From positions 62,001 to 126,000 of the forward strand of contig NZ_PHGZ01000020.1 of the NCBI RefSeq assembly GCF_002795405.1: a stretch of DNA of 64,000 nucleotides, read 5' to 3'. The DNA is from Caviibacterium pharyngocola (GTDB lineage Bacteria > Pseudomonadota > Gammaproteobacteria > Enterobacterales > Pasteurellaceae). The notes under the pieces are model-generated. The model did not search any database. It was not told the DNA's origin and saw only the letters and a program-made list of their open reading frames with translations. Positions 28,744 to 35,701 of this stretch are shown piece after piece (position 1 is the first letter of the stretch; each line of letters begins with the position of its first letter). The position numbers and the translations under genes are program-made.

Positions 28744-29550
28744 ATGCCTTCCATTTATGACCACTTTAAGCAACATTTTGTATTAAATCTGCAAAGTGAA
28801 TTGCCGATTTACCGCCAAATTGAAAACTACGTTACGGCACAAGTGCGGTTGGGGACTTTTCAAGAAAACGACAAAATGATCTCGGAAAACGAACTGTGTG
28901 ATTTGCTCAATATCAGCCGAACGACTGTCAGACAAGCAATGGACGCTCTTTATAAAAAAGGTATTGTGCAGAAAATTCGGGGCAAAGGGACGTTTATTGC
29001 CAGCGAAAAAATTCAGCGCAACATCAACCAAGTGTACAATTTTAGCGAAAGTATGACAGCATTGGGGCATCAACCGAGTTCGATCGTTTTAAGCAGTGAA
29101 ATTATCACCGCTGATGAAGAACTTGCCGAGATCCTGAAATTACCTGAATTTAATCGCAAGGTATTTAAACTTGAGCGTATCCGTAAAGCTGATGATATGC
29201 CAATGATTTGGGAAACCAGCTATATTCCTTACTACCTTTGCCCAAGCATTGAAACCGTGGATTTTGAACACCGTTCGCTTTACAACGTATTGGAAAAAAT
29301 CTTTCAGCTTGAAGTCAAAACGGCAAACGAAACCATTGAAGCCATTGTTTTAACGGAAGAAATGACCCGTTTGCTTGAATGTCCGCAAATGGCAGGGTTC
29401 TTTATCCATCGCACAGCTTATCTTGATGAACACACAGTTTTGGAATACACCCATTCCATTACCCGAGCAGATAAATGCACCTTCCAACTCAACTGGCAAA
29501 ACGGCAAGCAAGAAGAAATGGGACGAGTGTATCGGACGGATGTAGAATGA
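28744..29550 (+). CDS. GntR-family regulator with UTRA domain
   Basis: 268 residues. Winged helix DNA-binding domain at about 20-90 (YRQIENYVTAQVRLGTFQEN then SENELCDLLNISRTTVRQA) and a UTRA effector domain from about 110 (FKLERIRKADDMPMIWETSY near 142). UTRA domains bind small molecules such as sugar phosphates. It sits inside the operon it probably controls. Its stop overlaps the SemiSWEET start (ATGA). It contains both a AAGTGCGGT signal and typical local codon use. Confidence 0.93.
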   Translation: MPSIYDHFKQHFVLNLQSELPIYRQIENYVTAQVRLGTFQENDKMISENELCDLLNISRTTVRQAMDALYKKGIVQKIRGKGTFIASEKIQRNINQVYNFSESMTALGHQPSSIVLSSEIITADEELAEILKLPEFNRKVFKLERIRKADDMPMIWETSYIPYYLCPSIETVDFEHRSLYNVLEKIFQLEVKTANETIEAIVLTEEMTRLLECPQMAGFFIHRTAYLDEHTVLEYTHSITRADKCTFQLNWQNGKQEEMGRVYRTDVE

Positions 29551-29807
29551 TGAATGAACGTTTTATGACGATTTTGGGTTGGTTGGCGACTTTTACTGCC
29601 GTTTGTATGTATGTCTCTTATTTAGAGCAAATCAATTTGAATTTAAACGGCGTAAAAGGCGGATTAATTCAGCCTTTGGCAACAGCGATTAATTGCTGTT
29701 TGTGGTTTTGTTACGGTCTATTCAAAGAAAAACGAGATATGCCGATTATCTTCGCTAATTCACCTGGGGTTGTATTAGGGATAATAGCGTTTTTGACGGC
29801 AATTTAG
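29547..29807 (+). CDS. SemiSWEET sugar transporter
   Basis: 86 residues with three membrane helices (a single PQ-loop triple-helix bundle; two copies form the transporter). Recognisable segments are LGWLATFTAVCMYVSYLEQI at 9-28, the QPLATAINCCLWFCYGLFKE part at about 42-61 with the conserved Asn and Trp that line the sugar site, and PIIFANSPGVVLGIIAFLT near 66-84. The start overlaps the gntR stop by 4 bp. SemiSWEETs move mono- or disaccharides down a gradient; coupling to a phosphatase would let the cell export or exchange free sugar. Confidence 0.88.
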   Translation: MMNERFMTILGWLATFTAVCMYVSYLEQINLNLNGVKGGLIQPLATAINCCLWFCYGLFKEKRDMPIIFANSPGVVLGIIAFLTAI

Positions 29808-29833
29808 CTAAAAGTGAAATGATACGAAATGTT

Positions 29834-29860
29834 ATTTTTTCGATGCAGATCGCAAAAATC
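29834..29860 (-). repeat. Semi-palindrome copy 4, upstream of KilA-N remnant
   Basis: TTTTTTCGATGCAGATCGCA plus AAAATC. Over 35 bases starting at 29831 it matches copy 5 (reverse strand, 38840 downwards) with a single difference. Confidence 0.7.
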
Positions 29861-29892
29861 GTTATACAGTATTGAAACCCTAAATATACTGT

Positions 29893-30190
29893 GATGTTAT
29901 TCGTAACTGGTTACGTAGTAAAGATACGATAGCTTATTTAGGATTGTGGGAAACGATGAATAATCCGAATTTTAAACCCGTCGAATTCGACGGGTTTAAA
30001 AACGAAGCTGGATTTAATTCATTTACTCTTTCGCCACAAAAATGGTTCGAAAGCACTAATGCTATTGGGATTGTGTCAAAATCGGGGCGGTATGGGGCAC
30101 TTTTGCTCACGCTGATTTAGCCTTGGAATTTGCATCTTGGATTTCGCCTGAATTTAAGCTGTACATAAACAAGAATGCAATGAACCCGTG
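29893..30190 (+). pseudogene. Broken KilA-N domain gene
   Basis: The frame from 29893 reads DVIRNWLRSKDTIAYLGLWE and continues through NPNFKPVEF..GFNSFTLSPQKW and AIGIVSKSGRYG, the core of a KilA-N DNA-binding domain. At about 30091-30100 one base is missing, and the domain continues in the next frame (TFAHADLALEFASWISPEFK) up to about 30190. The normal N-terminus is absent, as is the C-terminal domain. KilA-N and Bro-N proteins are related phage-type regulators and here share an upstream element. Confidence 0.85.
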
Positions 30191-30224
30191 ACAAATTGTC
30201 ACAGATTGTAAATAAAAAATACAA

Positions 30225-30272
30225 TCTTTATAGGGACAAATTCTCCCTAGGTAGTAATGATGACGGAAATCG
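30225..30272 (+). pseudogene. Short remnant of a third Bro-N gene
   Basis: ATAGGGACAAATTCTCCCTA and GGTAGTAATGATGACGGAAA match bases 24250-24295 of the intact DinD-like gene with few changes. Only about 48 bp survive, directly followed by REP-like sequence. Confidence 0.65.
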
Positions 30273-30350
30273 GTAGCTTTACTACCTTTAAAACCGAGCG
30301 ACAAAGTCGCTCACTTATGATTAACCTTGTACGGCTTTGCCGTGCTAGGA
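30271..30350. repeat. REP-like modules (GAGCGACAAAGTCGCTC type)
   Basis: CGGTAG...CTACC, then GAGCGACAAAGTCGCTC, then ACTTATGATTAACC, then TACGGCTTTGCCGTGCTAGG. The order and sequence match 40241-40318 beside the transposase gene. Confidence 0.75.
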
Positions 30351-30364
30351 TCAACATAAAGGTT

Positions 30365-30781
30365 TTACTCCGCCTTTTCCAACCGCACTTTGATTTTTTC
30401 ACCTGTTAAAATCGCCGAAAAATCACCGTCAAATTTGCCTAAGTGAACTAACCCACGGGCTTTTTGATGCGGTTTGTAAAAAATTGCTACATTTCCCCAC
30501 GGGGCAAAATAGTTAATATCGCCAATGCGGGCAGATACGCCTGACGGTTCTTGGCTCACGTCTAATTTGCGTGGTAGATAGCTGATTTTCTCTTCGCCTG
30601 CATAATCGGAAAGCTCCAATTCAAGCGGTAACATTTGGTAAAAATCTTGCGAAGCGTGGCTGTTTGCAAGCGTCGCAGATAAGGTTTTGCCGTTGGCAAT
30701 CACGTTAATTTTCATCGCCTTCTCCTGTGCAAATGCGTTTATGGCGAGCAATAGAGTGAAAAGTGCGGTCAGTTTTTTCAT
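30365..30781 (-). CDS. Secreted cyclophilin-like fold protein, copy 1
   Basis: 138 residues from the ATG at 30781. Signal peptide MKKLTALFTLLLAINAFAQ, then a domain of the cyclophilin-like family (DUF369 type): MKINVIANGKTLSATL, LPLELELSDYAGEEKISYLP, WGNVAIFYKP and ARGLVHLGKFDGDF. About 85-90% of residues match the paralogue at 33245. The function of these proteins is not established; they often neighbour flavin or aldo-keto reductases. A 46-bp element shared with two other promoters lies about 45 bp upstream. Confidence 0.85.
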   Translation of the reverse strand: MKKLTALFTLLLAINAFAQEKAMKINVIANGKTLSATLANSHASQDFYQMLPLELELSDYAGEEKISYLPRKLDVSQEPSGVSARIGDINYFAPWGNVAIFYKPHQKARGLVHLGKFDGDFSAILTGEKIKVRLEKAE

Positions 30782-30825
30782 TGTTTTTTCCTTAAATGTG
30801 GATATGTCGCCCAAAATCGCTGTAC

Positions 30826-30873
30826 TATGAATAATGCTTTGTTTCTATGATTAGATATGCCTAAAAAGTATGG
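30826..30873. promoter_or_regulatory. Shared regulatory element, copy B (cyclophilin-like promoter)
   Basis: Matches AATAATRCTTTGTTTYTATG and the following TATGCCTAAAAAGTATGG block, as in copies at 23881 and 34721. Confidence 0.6.
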
Positions 30874-30932
30874 GATTTAGGGGTAAAAACGCCGTTTCTC
30901 ACAAGAAAAAACAGCGTTTTGGGTTTGTTAAG

Positions 30933-32099
30933 TTATTTCAAATTCGCCTTAAAGAACTGTTCAAATTTATCAAACGGGATTTTGTTTGCGACATTGTCGT
31001 ATAAATCCGTGTGCGTTGCGTTTGGTACGATAACCAGCTCTTTGTTTTGCGTGCCTGTTAATTTCGCAAATGCGTCTTCACTCATATAGCGAGAATGCGC
31101 TTTTTCGCCTGCTACGATCAATACAGGGACTGAAATTTCATAAGTGAAAGCGTCCATCGGCATGGTGAAGAACGACAGCGGCATAGTGGCAAGCCACGCT
31201 GTGTTTGAGTTAATGCCGCGTGGGTGGTAACCGCGTTTTGTGCGATAGTAATCAAAGAAACCTGCCCACATTTCAGGGAAATCATCAGGTTTATTTTCAG
31301 GTAAAATTTGGGTAAGACCTTCAACCACTTGACCGTTTATAATCGGCAATTCGTGCATAGCAACCGCTCGAGTGCCGCTATCCACGTCTGCCCAGCGTTG
31401 TTTTGCAAGGTAATCTTTCACTAAACGGCGGTCTGCCGCAGTATAGAGATCTTGCTGATCGCCCACGCCTTTGCTGATGGAACGGCTCATATCGTACAAC
31501 ACCGAAGTCGCCAACGCTTTTACACGCGTATCCATTGATGCCGCATTTAAGCTCATTCCGCCAAAACCACAGATACCGAATAAACCTAAACGTTCACGAT
31601 CGACTTCAGGCAATGTGCCTAAAAAATCTAATGCCGCAGAAAAATCTTCACTGTTAATGTCCGGTGATGCCATTCCTCGTGGCTGACCGCCACTCTCGCC
31701 AACGTAAGACGGGTCAAAAGCGATAGTGATAAAACCACGTTCTGCTAATGTTTGTGCATAAAGCCCTGATGTTTGTTCTTTTACTGCGCCGAACGGACCG
31801 CTAAATGCGATGGCGGCAAGCTTGCCCGAACGGTTTTTTGGCATATATAAATCGCCTGCAAGGGTAATTCCGTAACGGTTTGTGAAGGTCACTTTGCGGT
31901 GATCGACTTTATCGGATTTTGGGAAAGTTTTATCCCATTCTTGAGTTAAAGCGAGCATACCGTTGCCTGAGCCAGTGTTGATATTTTGAGATGGTACGCC
32001 GTTTGTAACTGCCATTGCCAACGGGCTTAACGCCATTGCCGCACCTGTTGCAACCGCACCTTGTAAAAATTGACGACGTGCTAAAACTGATTTAGTCAT
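30933..32099 (-). CDS. Tat-exported alpha/beta hydrolase, YcjY-like
   Basis: 388 residues with a twin-arginine signal (ARRQFLQGAVATGAAMALSP). The nucleophile elbow is GLFGICGFGGMSLNA near residue 192, with Cys at the nucleophile position and no Ser alternative; the His is in VPNATHTDLYDN near 360. It is a paralogue of the Sec-exported hydrolase at 22782-23831; the two share motifs throughout (for example the ESGGQPR/ESGGSPR pair and the C-terminal FEQFFKANLK/LEEFFKANLK). A LysR regulator is divergent, beyond a REPIN-like repeat. Confidence 0.87.
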   Translation of the reverse strand: MTKSVLARRQFLQGAVATGAAMALSPLAMAVTNGVPSQNINTGSGNGMLALTQEWDKTFPKSDKVDHRKVTFTNRYGITLAGDLYMPKNRSGKLAAIAFSGPFGAVKEQTSGLYAQTLAERGFITIAFDPSYVGESGGQPRGMASPDINSEDFSAALDFLGTLPEVDRERLGLFGICGFGGMSLNAASMDTRVKALATSVLYDMSRSISKGVGDQQDLYTAADRRLVKDYLAKQRWADVDSGTRAVAMHELPIINGQVVEGLTQILPENKPDDFPEMWAGFFDYYRTKRGYHPRGINSNTAWLATMPLSFFTMPMDAFTYEISVPVLIVAGEKAHSRYMSEDAFAKLTGTQNKELVIVPNATHTDLYDNVANKIPFDKFEQFFKANLK

Positions 32100-32209
32100 T
32101 TTGAGTTCCTTTTAATAAGTGTTTGTTGTTGATGTGTGTATTATAGGGAAAAGGAATTTGAAGATAATCGGCTGTTTTTTTATAATAGTTATAAGTTAAT
32201 CTAATAAAT

Positions 32210-32277
32210 GTAGGATGGGCTTTAGCCCATCAATCACAATATCAACGTTTTAAATGATGGGCTGAAGCCCATTCTAC
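32210..32277. repeat. REPIN-like paired palindrome, copy 2
   Basis: GTAGGATGGGCTTTAGCCC ... GGGCTGAAGCCCATTCTAC, 68 bp in all, as in copy 1 at 10716-10783. It lies in the divergent promoter region between the Tat hydrolase and the LysR gene. Confidence 0.75.
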
Positions 32278-32297
32278 GATAACAATGGCAACAAACT

Positions 32298-33176
32298 ATG
32301 AAAGAAAACTTCAACGATCTGTACAGCTTTTTAAATGTGGCTCGTGAAGGCTCGTTTACCAAAGCGGCATTAAAATTAAATGTTACCCAATCGGCATTAA
32401 GCCAAACCATTTCGCAGTTAGAGCAGCGTTTGGGCGTGCAACTTTTTACCCGAACTACCCGAAAAGTCTCGCTTACCCACGCTGGCGAAGCGTTGTTTCT
32501 CACGGCAAGTCAGAGTTTTGATTTGCTGGAAAATCAACTGGATAATTTGGTCGGCAACCGGGAAAATCCGAAAGGCAAGGTGCGGATTTCCGCCAGTCAG
32601 CACGTTATTCAGTATGTTTTACTGCCTAAACTTGCGCATTTTAAAAACGATTATCCTAATATTCAGTTGGAACTGATTAGCGAAAATCAGCTGACCGACA
32701 TTGTGTCAGAGCGTTATGATGCAGGCGTTCGGTTGGGAAATGATGTGCAAGAAGGAATGATCGCCGTGAAAATCGGGCAGGAAATCCCAATGGCAGTGGT
32801 GGCAACGCCCGATTATTTCGCCCAATACGGCACACCTGTGAAACCGCAAGATCTCGAAAAGCATAATTGCATTGGTTACCGTTTGGGTAGCGGTGGGTTA
32901 TATGCGTGGGATTTTCAACACAGGGGCAAGCCTTTTGTCCAAAAAGTACAAGGACAATGGGTACTCAGCGACAGCTATTGTGAATACACCGCGGTAAAAC
33001 TCGGGTTAGGGCTTTGCTATTTGCCGAAAGAGCTGGTGGAAAACGAACTCAACAGCGGTGAATTGGTGGAAGTGCTGACCAATTACAGCATCTCCCTACC
33101 TGCTTGTTATTTGTATTACCCACACCGCAATATCTCACCCGCGTTAAGATTGGTGGTGGAAAGTTTGAAGGTGTAA
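32298..33176 (+). CDS. LysR-family transcriptional regulator
   Basis: 292 residues: winged helix-turn-helix (GSFTKAALKLNVTQSALSQT near 18-37), then a type 2 periplasmic-binding-like effector domain (RISASQHVIQYVLLPKLAHF near 96). It is divergent from the Tat hydrolase and probably regulates it. It resembles the AaeR/DmlR-type group. A strong terminator with an ACCGCTTGT arm follows. Confidence 0.92.
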   Translation: MKENFNDLYSFLNVAREGSFTKAALKLNVTQSALSQTISQLEQRLGVQLFTRTTRKVSLTHAGEALFLTASQSFDLLENQLDNLVGNRENPKGKVRISASQHVIQYVLLPKLAHFKNDYPNIQLELISENQLTDIVSERYDAGVRLGNDVQEGMIAVKIGQEIPMAVVATPDYFAQYGTPVKPQDLEKHNCIGYRLGSGGLYAWDFQHRGKPFVQKVQGQWVLSDSYCEYTAVKLGLGLCYLPKELVENELNSGELVEVLTNYSISLPACYLYYPHRNISPALRLVVESLKV

Positions 33177-33178
33177 AG

Positions 33179-33236
33179 AGCGGTCGGATTTTGCCATTTT
33201 TTGCTATTTGCAAATTGATGAGAAAATCCGACCGCT
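33179..33236. terminator. Long terminator with Actinobacillus-type uptake signal
   Basis: AGCGGTCGGATTTT / AAAATCCGACCGCT, a perfect 14-bp stem with a 30-base AT-rich loop; the right side continues as ACCGCTTGT (33231-33239). It separates convergent genes. Confidence 0.8.
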
Positions 33237-33244
33237 TGTGGCGG

Positions 33245-33661
33245 TTACTCCGCCTTTTCCAACCGCACTTTGATTTTTTCGCCTGATAGTATCGCCGAAA
33301 AATCGCCGTCAAATTTACCTAAATGCACCAATCCGCGAGATTTTTCGTGCGGTTTGTAGAAAATCGCTAAATTTCCCCACGGGGCGTAATAGTTAATGTC
33401 GCCAATGCTAGCAGATACGCCCGACGGCTCTTGGCTTACATCTAATTTGCGTGGCAGATAGCTGATTTTCTCTTCGCCAGCGTAATCGGATAATTCCAAT
33501 TCTAGCGGTAACATTTTGTAGAAATCTTGTGCGGAGGTGCCGTTACTGATTGTGGCGGATAAGGTTTTGCCGTTGGCAATAACGTTGATTTTCATCGGGT
33601 TCTCCTGTGCAAATGCGTTTATGGCGAACAATAGGGTGAAAAGTGCGGTGAGTTTTTGCAT
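33245..33661 (-). CDS. Secreted cyclophilin-like fold protein, copy 2
   Basis: 138 residues with signal peptide MQKLTALFTLLFAINAFAQ; a close duplicate of the protein at 30365-30781. The promoter region differs: instead of the shared 46-bp element, a fragment of an aldo/keto reductase gene lies upstream. It may be transcribed from the SDR gene side. Confidence 0.85.
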   Translation of the reverse strand: MQKLTALFTLLFAINAFAQENPMKINVIANGKTLSATISNGTSAQDFYKMLPLELELSDYAGEEKISYLPRKLDVSQEPSGVSASIGDINYYAPWGNLAIFYKPHEKSRGLVHLGKFDGDFSAILSGEKIKVRLEKAE

Positions 33662-33662
33662 T

Positions 33663-33796
33663 GTTTTTCCTATTGAATACTGTGTAAGCGATAGGCTTCG
33701 TTAATTGAATAAGTGTCTAGGATCAGTGGCTTGCCATAATCTAAGGCATTGATTTTCTGCATATTGGTATCGGTCAATTCAAAATCATCAATAGGT
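33663..33796 (-). pseudogene. C-terminal fragment of an aldo/keto reductase gene
   Basis: The minus strand reads GKPIDDFELTDTNMQKINAL and on to LDYGKPLILDTYSINEAYRL before a stop near 33668. This is the usual tail of aldo/keto reductases (..DFELT..DM..I..LD...). It begins in a different frame within the end of the SDR gene and has no upstream part, so it is a remnant. Confidence 0.6.
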
Positions 33797-34546
33797 TTAC
33801 CACGGCTGAGTTGTCGGTCCTAGGGTAAATTCGCTGATATTGGTGTCTTCAGGTTGGCTAAGAGCGAAAGCAACCACGTTTGTCACACGTTCAGCAGGGA
33901 TTTCATAGGTATCGTAAAGCTCACGATAGCCTGACGATGTTTCGCTGTCGGTAATGCTTGCCACCAATTCCGATTGCACGGCTGCTGGGTAAATGGTTGC
34001 GGTGCGAATGTTTGTGCCTGCTTGTGCACTTTCCATTCTTAAGGCTTCCATAATGGCTTTCACCGCCCATTTTGTGCCACAGTATACACCTGCGCCTGGA
34101 TACACTTTTAAGCCAGCCACCGATGACACACTTAAAATATGCCCTGATTTTTGTGCTTCAAAGGTTGGCAATACCGCTGCAATGCCGTTTAACACGCCTT
34201 TAATATTCACATCAACCATTGCATTCCAGTTGTTCGTTTCTAATTTTGAGAATGGCGAATTTGGCATTAATCCTGCATTTAAGAAAATCGCATCTAACTT
34301 ACCGAAAGAGGTTTTGGCAAGTTCTACCAATGCCGTATTGTCTTCGGGTTTCACCACATCGGTAACACGGTAAACCGCTTCACCGCCTTTGGCTTTGATC
34401 TTTTCCACAATGGCTTTGAGCTTCTCTTCACGGCGTGCGCCCAGCACCAATTTCGCCCCTTGCTCCGCTAATTTATAGGCGGTGGCTTCGCCGATACCGC
34501 TTGATGCGCCTGTAATAATCACGACTTTGTTTTGAATATTGTTCAT
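33797..34546 (-). CDS. Short-chain dehydrogenase/reductase
   Basis: 249 residues with a Rossmann NADP site VVIITGASSGIGEATAYKLA at 8-27, LNAGLMPNSP near 90, catalytic Ser-Tyr-Lys in SVSSVAGLKVYPGAGVYCGT and KWAVKA (Tyr near 154, Lys near 158). Substrate unknown. It ends ..FTLGPTTQPW, normal for this subgroup. A LysR gene is divergent, past a cyclophilin remnant. Confidence 0.92.
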   Translation of the reverse strand: MNNIQNKVVIITGASSGIGEATAYKLAEQGAKLVLGARREEKLKAIVEKIKAKGGEAVYRVTDVVKPEDNTALVELAKTSFGKLDAIFLNAGLMPNSPFSKLETNNWNAMVDVNIKGVLNGIAAVLPTFEAQKSGHILSVSSVAGLKVYPGAGVYCGTKWAVKAIMEALRMESAQAGTNIRTATIYPAAVQSELVASITDSETSSGYRELYDTYEIPAERVTNVVAFALSQPEDTNISEFTLGPTTQPW

Positions 34547-34586
34547 TTTATACTCCTGTTATTTGTAAAATTTTCTGAAAAAAATA

Positions 34587-34595
34587 ACCGCTTGT
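34587..34595 (+). other. ACCGCTTGT uptake core
   Basis: Exact Actinobacillus-type uptake signal core (reverse of ACAAGCGGT) in the SDR-LysR intergenic region. Further exact cores on either strand: 24944-24952, 26845-26853, 33231-33239, 35969-35977, 40130-40138 and 41289-41297. Confidence 0.7.
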
Positions 34596-34601
34596 GGGCG
34601 A

Positions 34602-34673
34602 TTACGCCGCCTTTTCCTGTGCAAATAGGTTTGTAGCGAAAAATAGATTGAAAAGTGCGGTGCGTTTTTGCAT
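34602..34673 (-). pseudogene. Deleted third copy of the cyclophilin-like gene
   Basis: A 23-codon frame reading MQKRTALFNLFFATNLFAQE then KAA and stop. The signal peptide of the cyclophilin-like family is joined directly to what looks like the last codons of the gene; the whole mature domain is missing. The junction falls at a short CTTTTCC/CTCC similarity, as expected for a microhomology deletion. Confidence 0.75.
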
Positions 34674-34720
34674 TGTTTCTCTCCTTGTTTGTGTTGAGTG
34701 CATTATAGGAAAAACATTTT

Positions 34721-34770
34721 GGTATGAATAATACTTTGTTTCTATGTTAAACTATGCCCAAAAAGTATAG
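34721..34770. promoter_or_regulatory. Shared regulatory element, copy C (LysR promoter)
   Basis: AATAATACTTTGTTTCTATG followed by TATGCCCAAAAAGTATAG. It lies between the deleted cyclophilin-like gene and the divergent LysR gene whose ATG is at 34784. This is where an autoregulating LysR protein would bind. Confidence 0.65.
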
Positions 34771-34783
34771 ATAAGGCATAAAA

Positions 34784-35665
34784 ATGGACATCAAATCCCT
34801 ACGCTATTTTCTCGCCCTTGCTAAAACAGGCTCTATTTCAGGGGCGGCGGAATACTTACATTTAACCCAGCCCACCCTTTCACGCCAATTAGCTGATTTG
34901 GAATATCAGCTTGATACACAATTATTTATTCGTGGTAGTCGGCGAATTACATTGACCGAAGACGGCGAAAAATTACGCCACCGAGCCGAAGAGATTTTGG
35001 CGTTGGTATCAAAAACCGAACAGGAATTTAAGCCGTCCAGCGAAGCCGTTAGCGGTGAGATTTATATTGGTTGTGGTGAAACTGTGGTGATGCGTCATTT
35101 GATTTATCTGTTGCACCAATTCCAACAAGATTATCCGCAAGTCAAAGTACATATTATTAGTGCAGACGGCAATGATGTATTAGAAAAATTGGAACAAGGT
35201 TTATTGGATTTTGGCGTGTTGTTAATGGAAAGCGCTTATATTAGTGCGTATGAAAGCCTTACCTTGCCCGAAAAAGACGTTTGGGGTGTACTGATGAGAA
35301 AAGACAATCCACTTGCCCAAAAAGAGAGTATTTCTCCCCAAGATTTGCGTGATATTCCACTGATTTCTTCATGGCAAAATCAAGTGGGTGATTTTTTATC
35401 GCAGTGGCTGAAATACGATTACAGCGAATTGAATATTGTCGCCACTTACAATTTGATTTTCAATGCCACACTTATGGTAGAACAAGGCATTGGCGTTGCT
35501 TTGGGCTTGGATAATTTGGCGAATACCAGCGAAGAAAGTAAGCTAACGTTCCGCCCCTTTGAGCCGATTTTGAGCGTTGAAAGCCATATTGCGTGGAAAA
35601 AATACCGCCCGTTGTCTAAGGCGGCGGAATTGTTTTTGAATAGGGTTAGGGATAGGTTGAAGTAA
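34784..35665 (+). CDS. LysR-family transcriptional regulator
   Basis: 293 residues: MDIKSLRYFLALAKTGSISG, helix-turn-helix through LHLTQPTLSRQLADLEYQL, effector domain from about 90. It is divergent from the SDR/cyclophilin side and its promoter carries copy C of the 46-bp element that is also in front of the Sec hydrolase (23881) and the intact cyclophilin-like gene (30826). It is the best candidate for the regulator of that set. Confidence 0.92.
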   Translation: MDIKSLRYFLALAKTGSISGAAEYLHLTQPTLSRQLADLEYQLDTQLFIRGSRRITLTEDGEKLRHRAEEILALVSKTEQEFKPSSEAVSGEIYIGCGETVVMRHLIYLLHQFQQDYPQVKVHIISADGNDVLEKLEQGLLDFGVLLMESAYISAYESLTLPEKDVWGVLMRKDNPLAQKESISPQDLRDIPLISSWQNQVGDFLSQWLKYDYSELNIVATYNLIFNATLMVEQGIGVALGLDNLANTSEESKLTFRPFEPILSVESHIAWKKYRPLSKAAELFLNRVRDRLK

Positions 35666-35670
35666 AAGAA

Positions 35671-35695
35671 CGGTCGTTTTTTTGCAAACCGACCG
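35671..35695. terminator. Short terminator between convergent regulators
   Basis: CGGTCG / CGACCG with a T-rich loop. The right arm runs into ACCGCTTGC, a one-base variant of the Actinobacillus-type uptake core. Confidence 0.55.
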
Positions 35696-35701
35696 CTTGC
35701 C

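Larger units (their letters stand above)
29808..30364. other. Remnant-rich intergenic region
   Basis: 557 bp without an intact gene. It holds semi-palindrome copy 4 (29834-29860), a broken KilA-N gene (29893-30190), a short piece of a third Bro-N gene (30225-30272) and REP-like modules (30271-30350). Such stacked fragments mark a recombination hot spot. Confidence 0.75.

Noticed and set aside
22260-30190. A prophage, from the Bro-N and KilA-N genes
   Set aside because: No integrase, capsid, tail, portal, terminase or lysis genes are present; only regulator-type genes and relics remain among metabolic genes.
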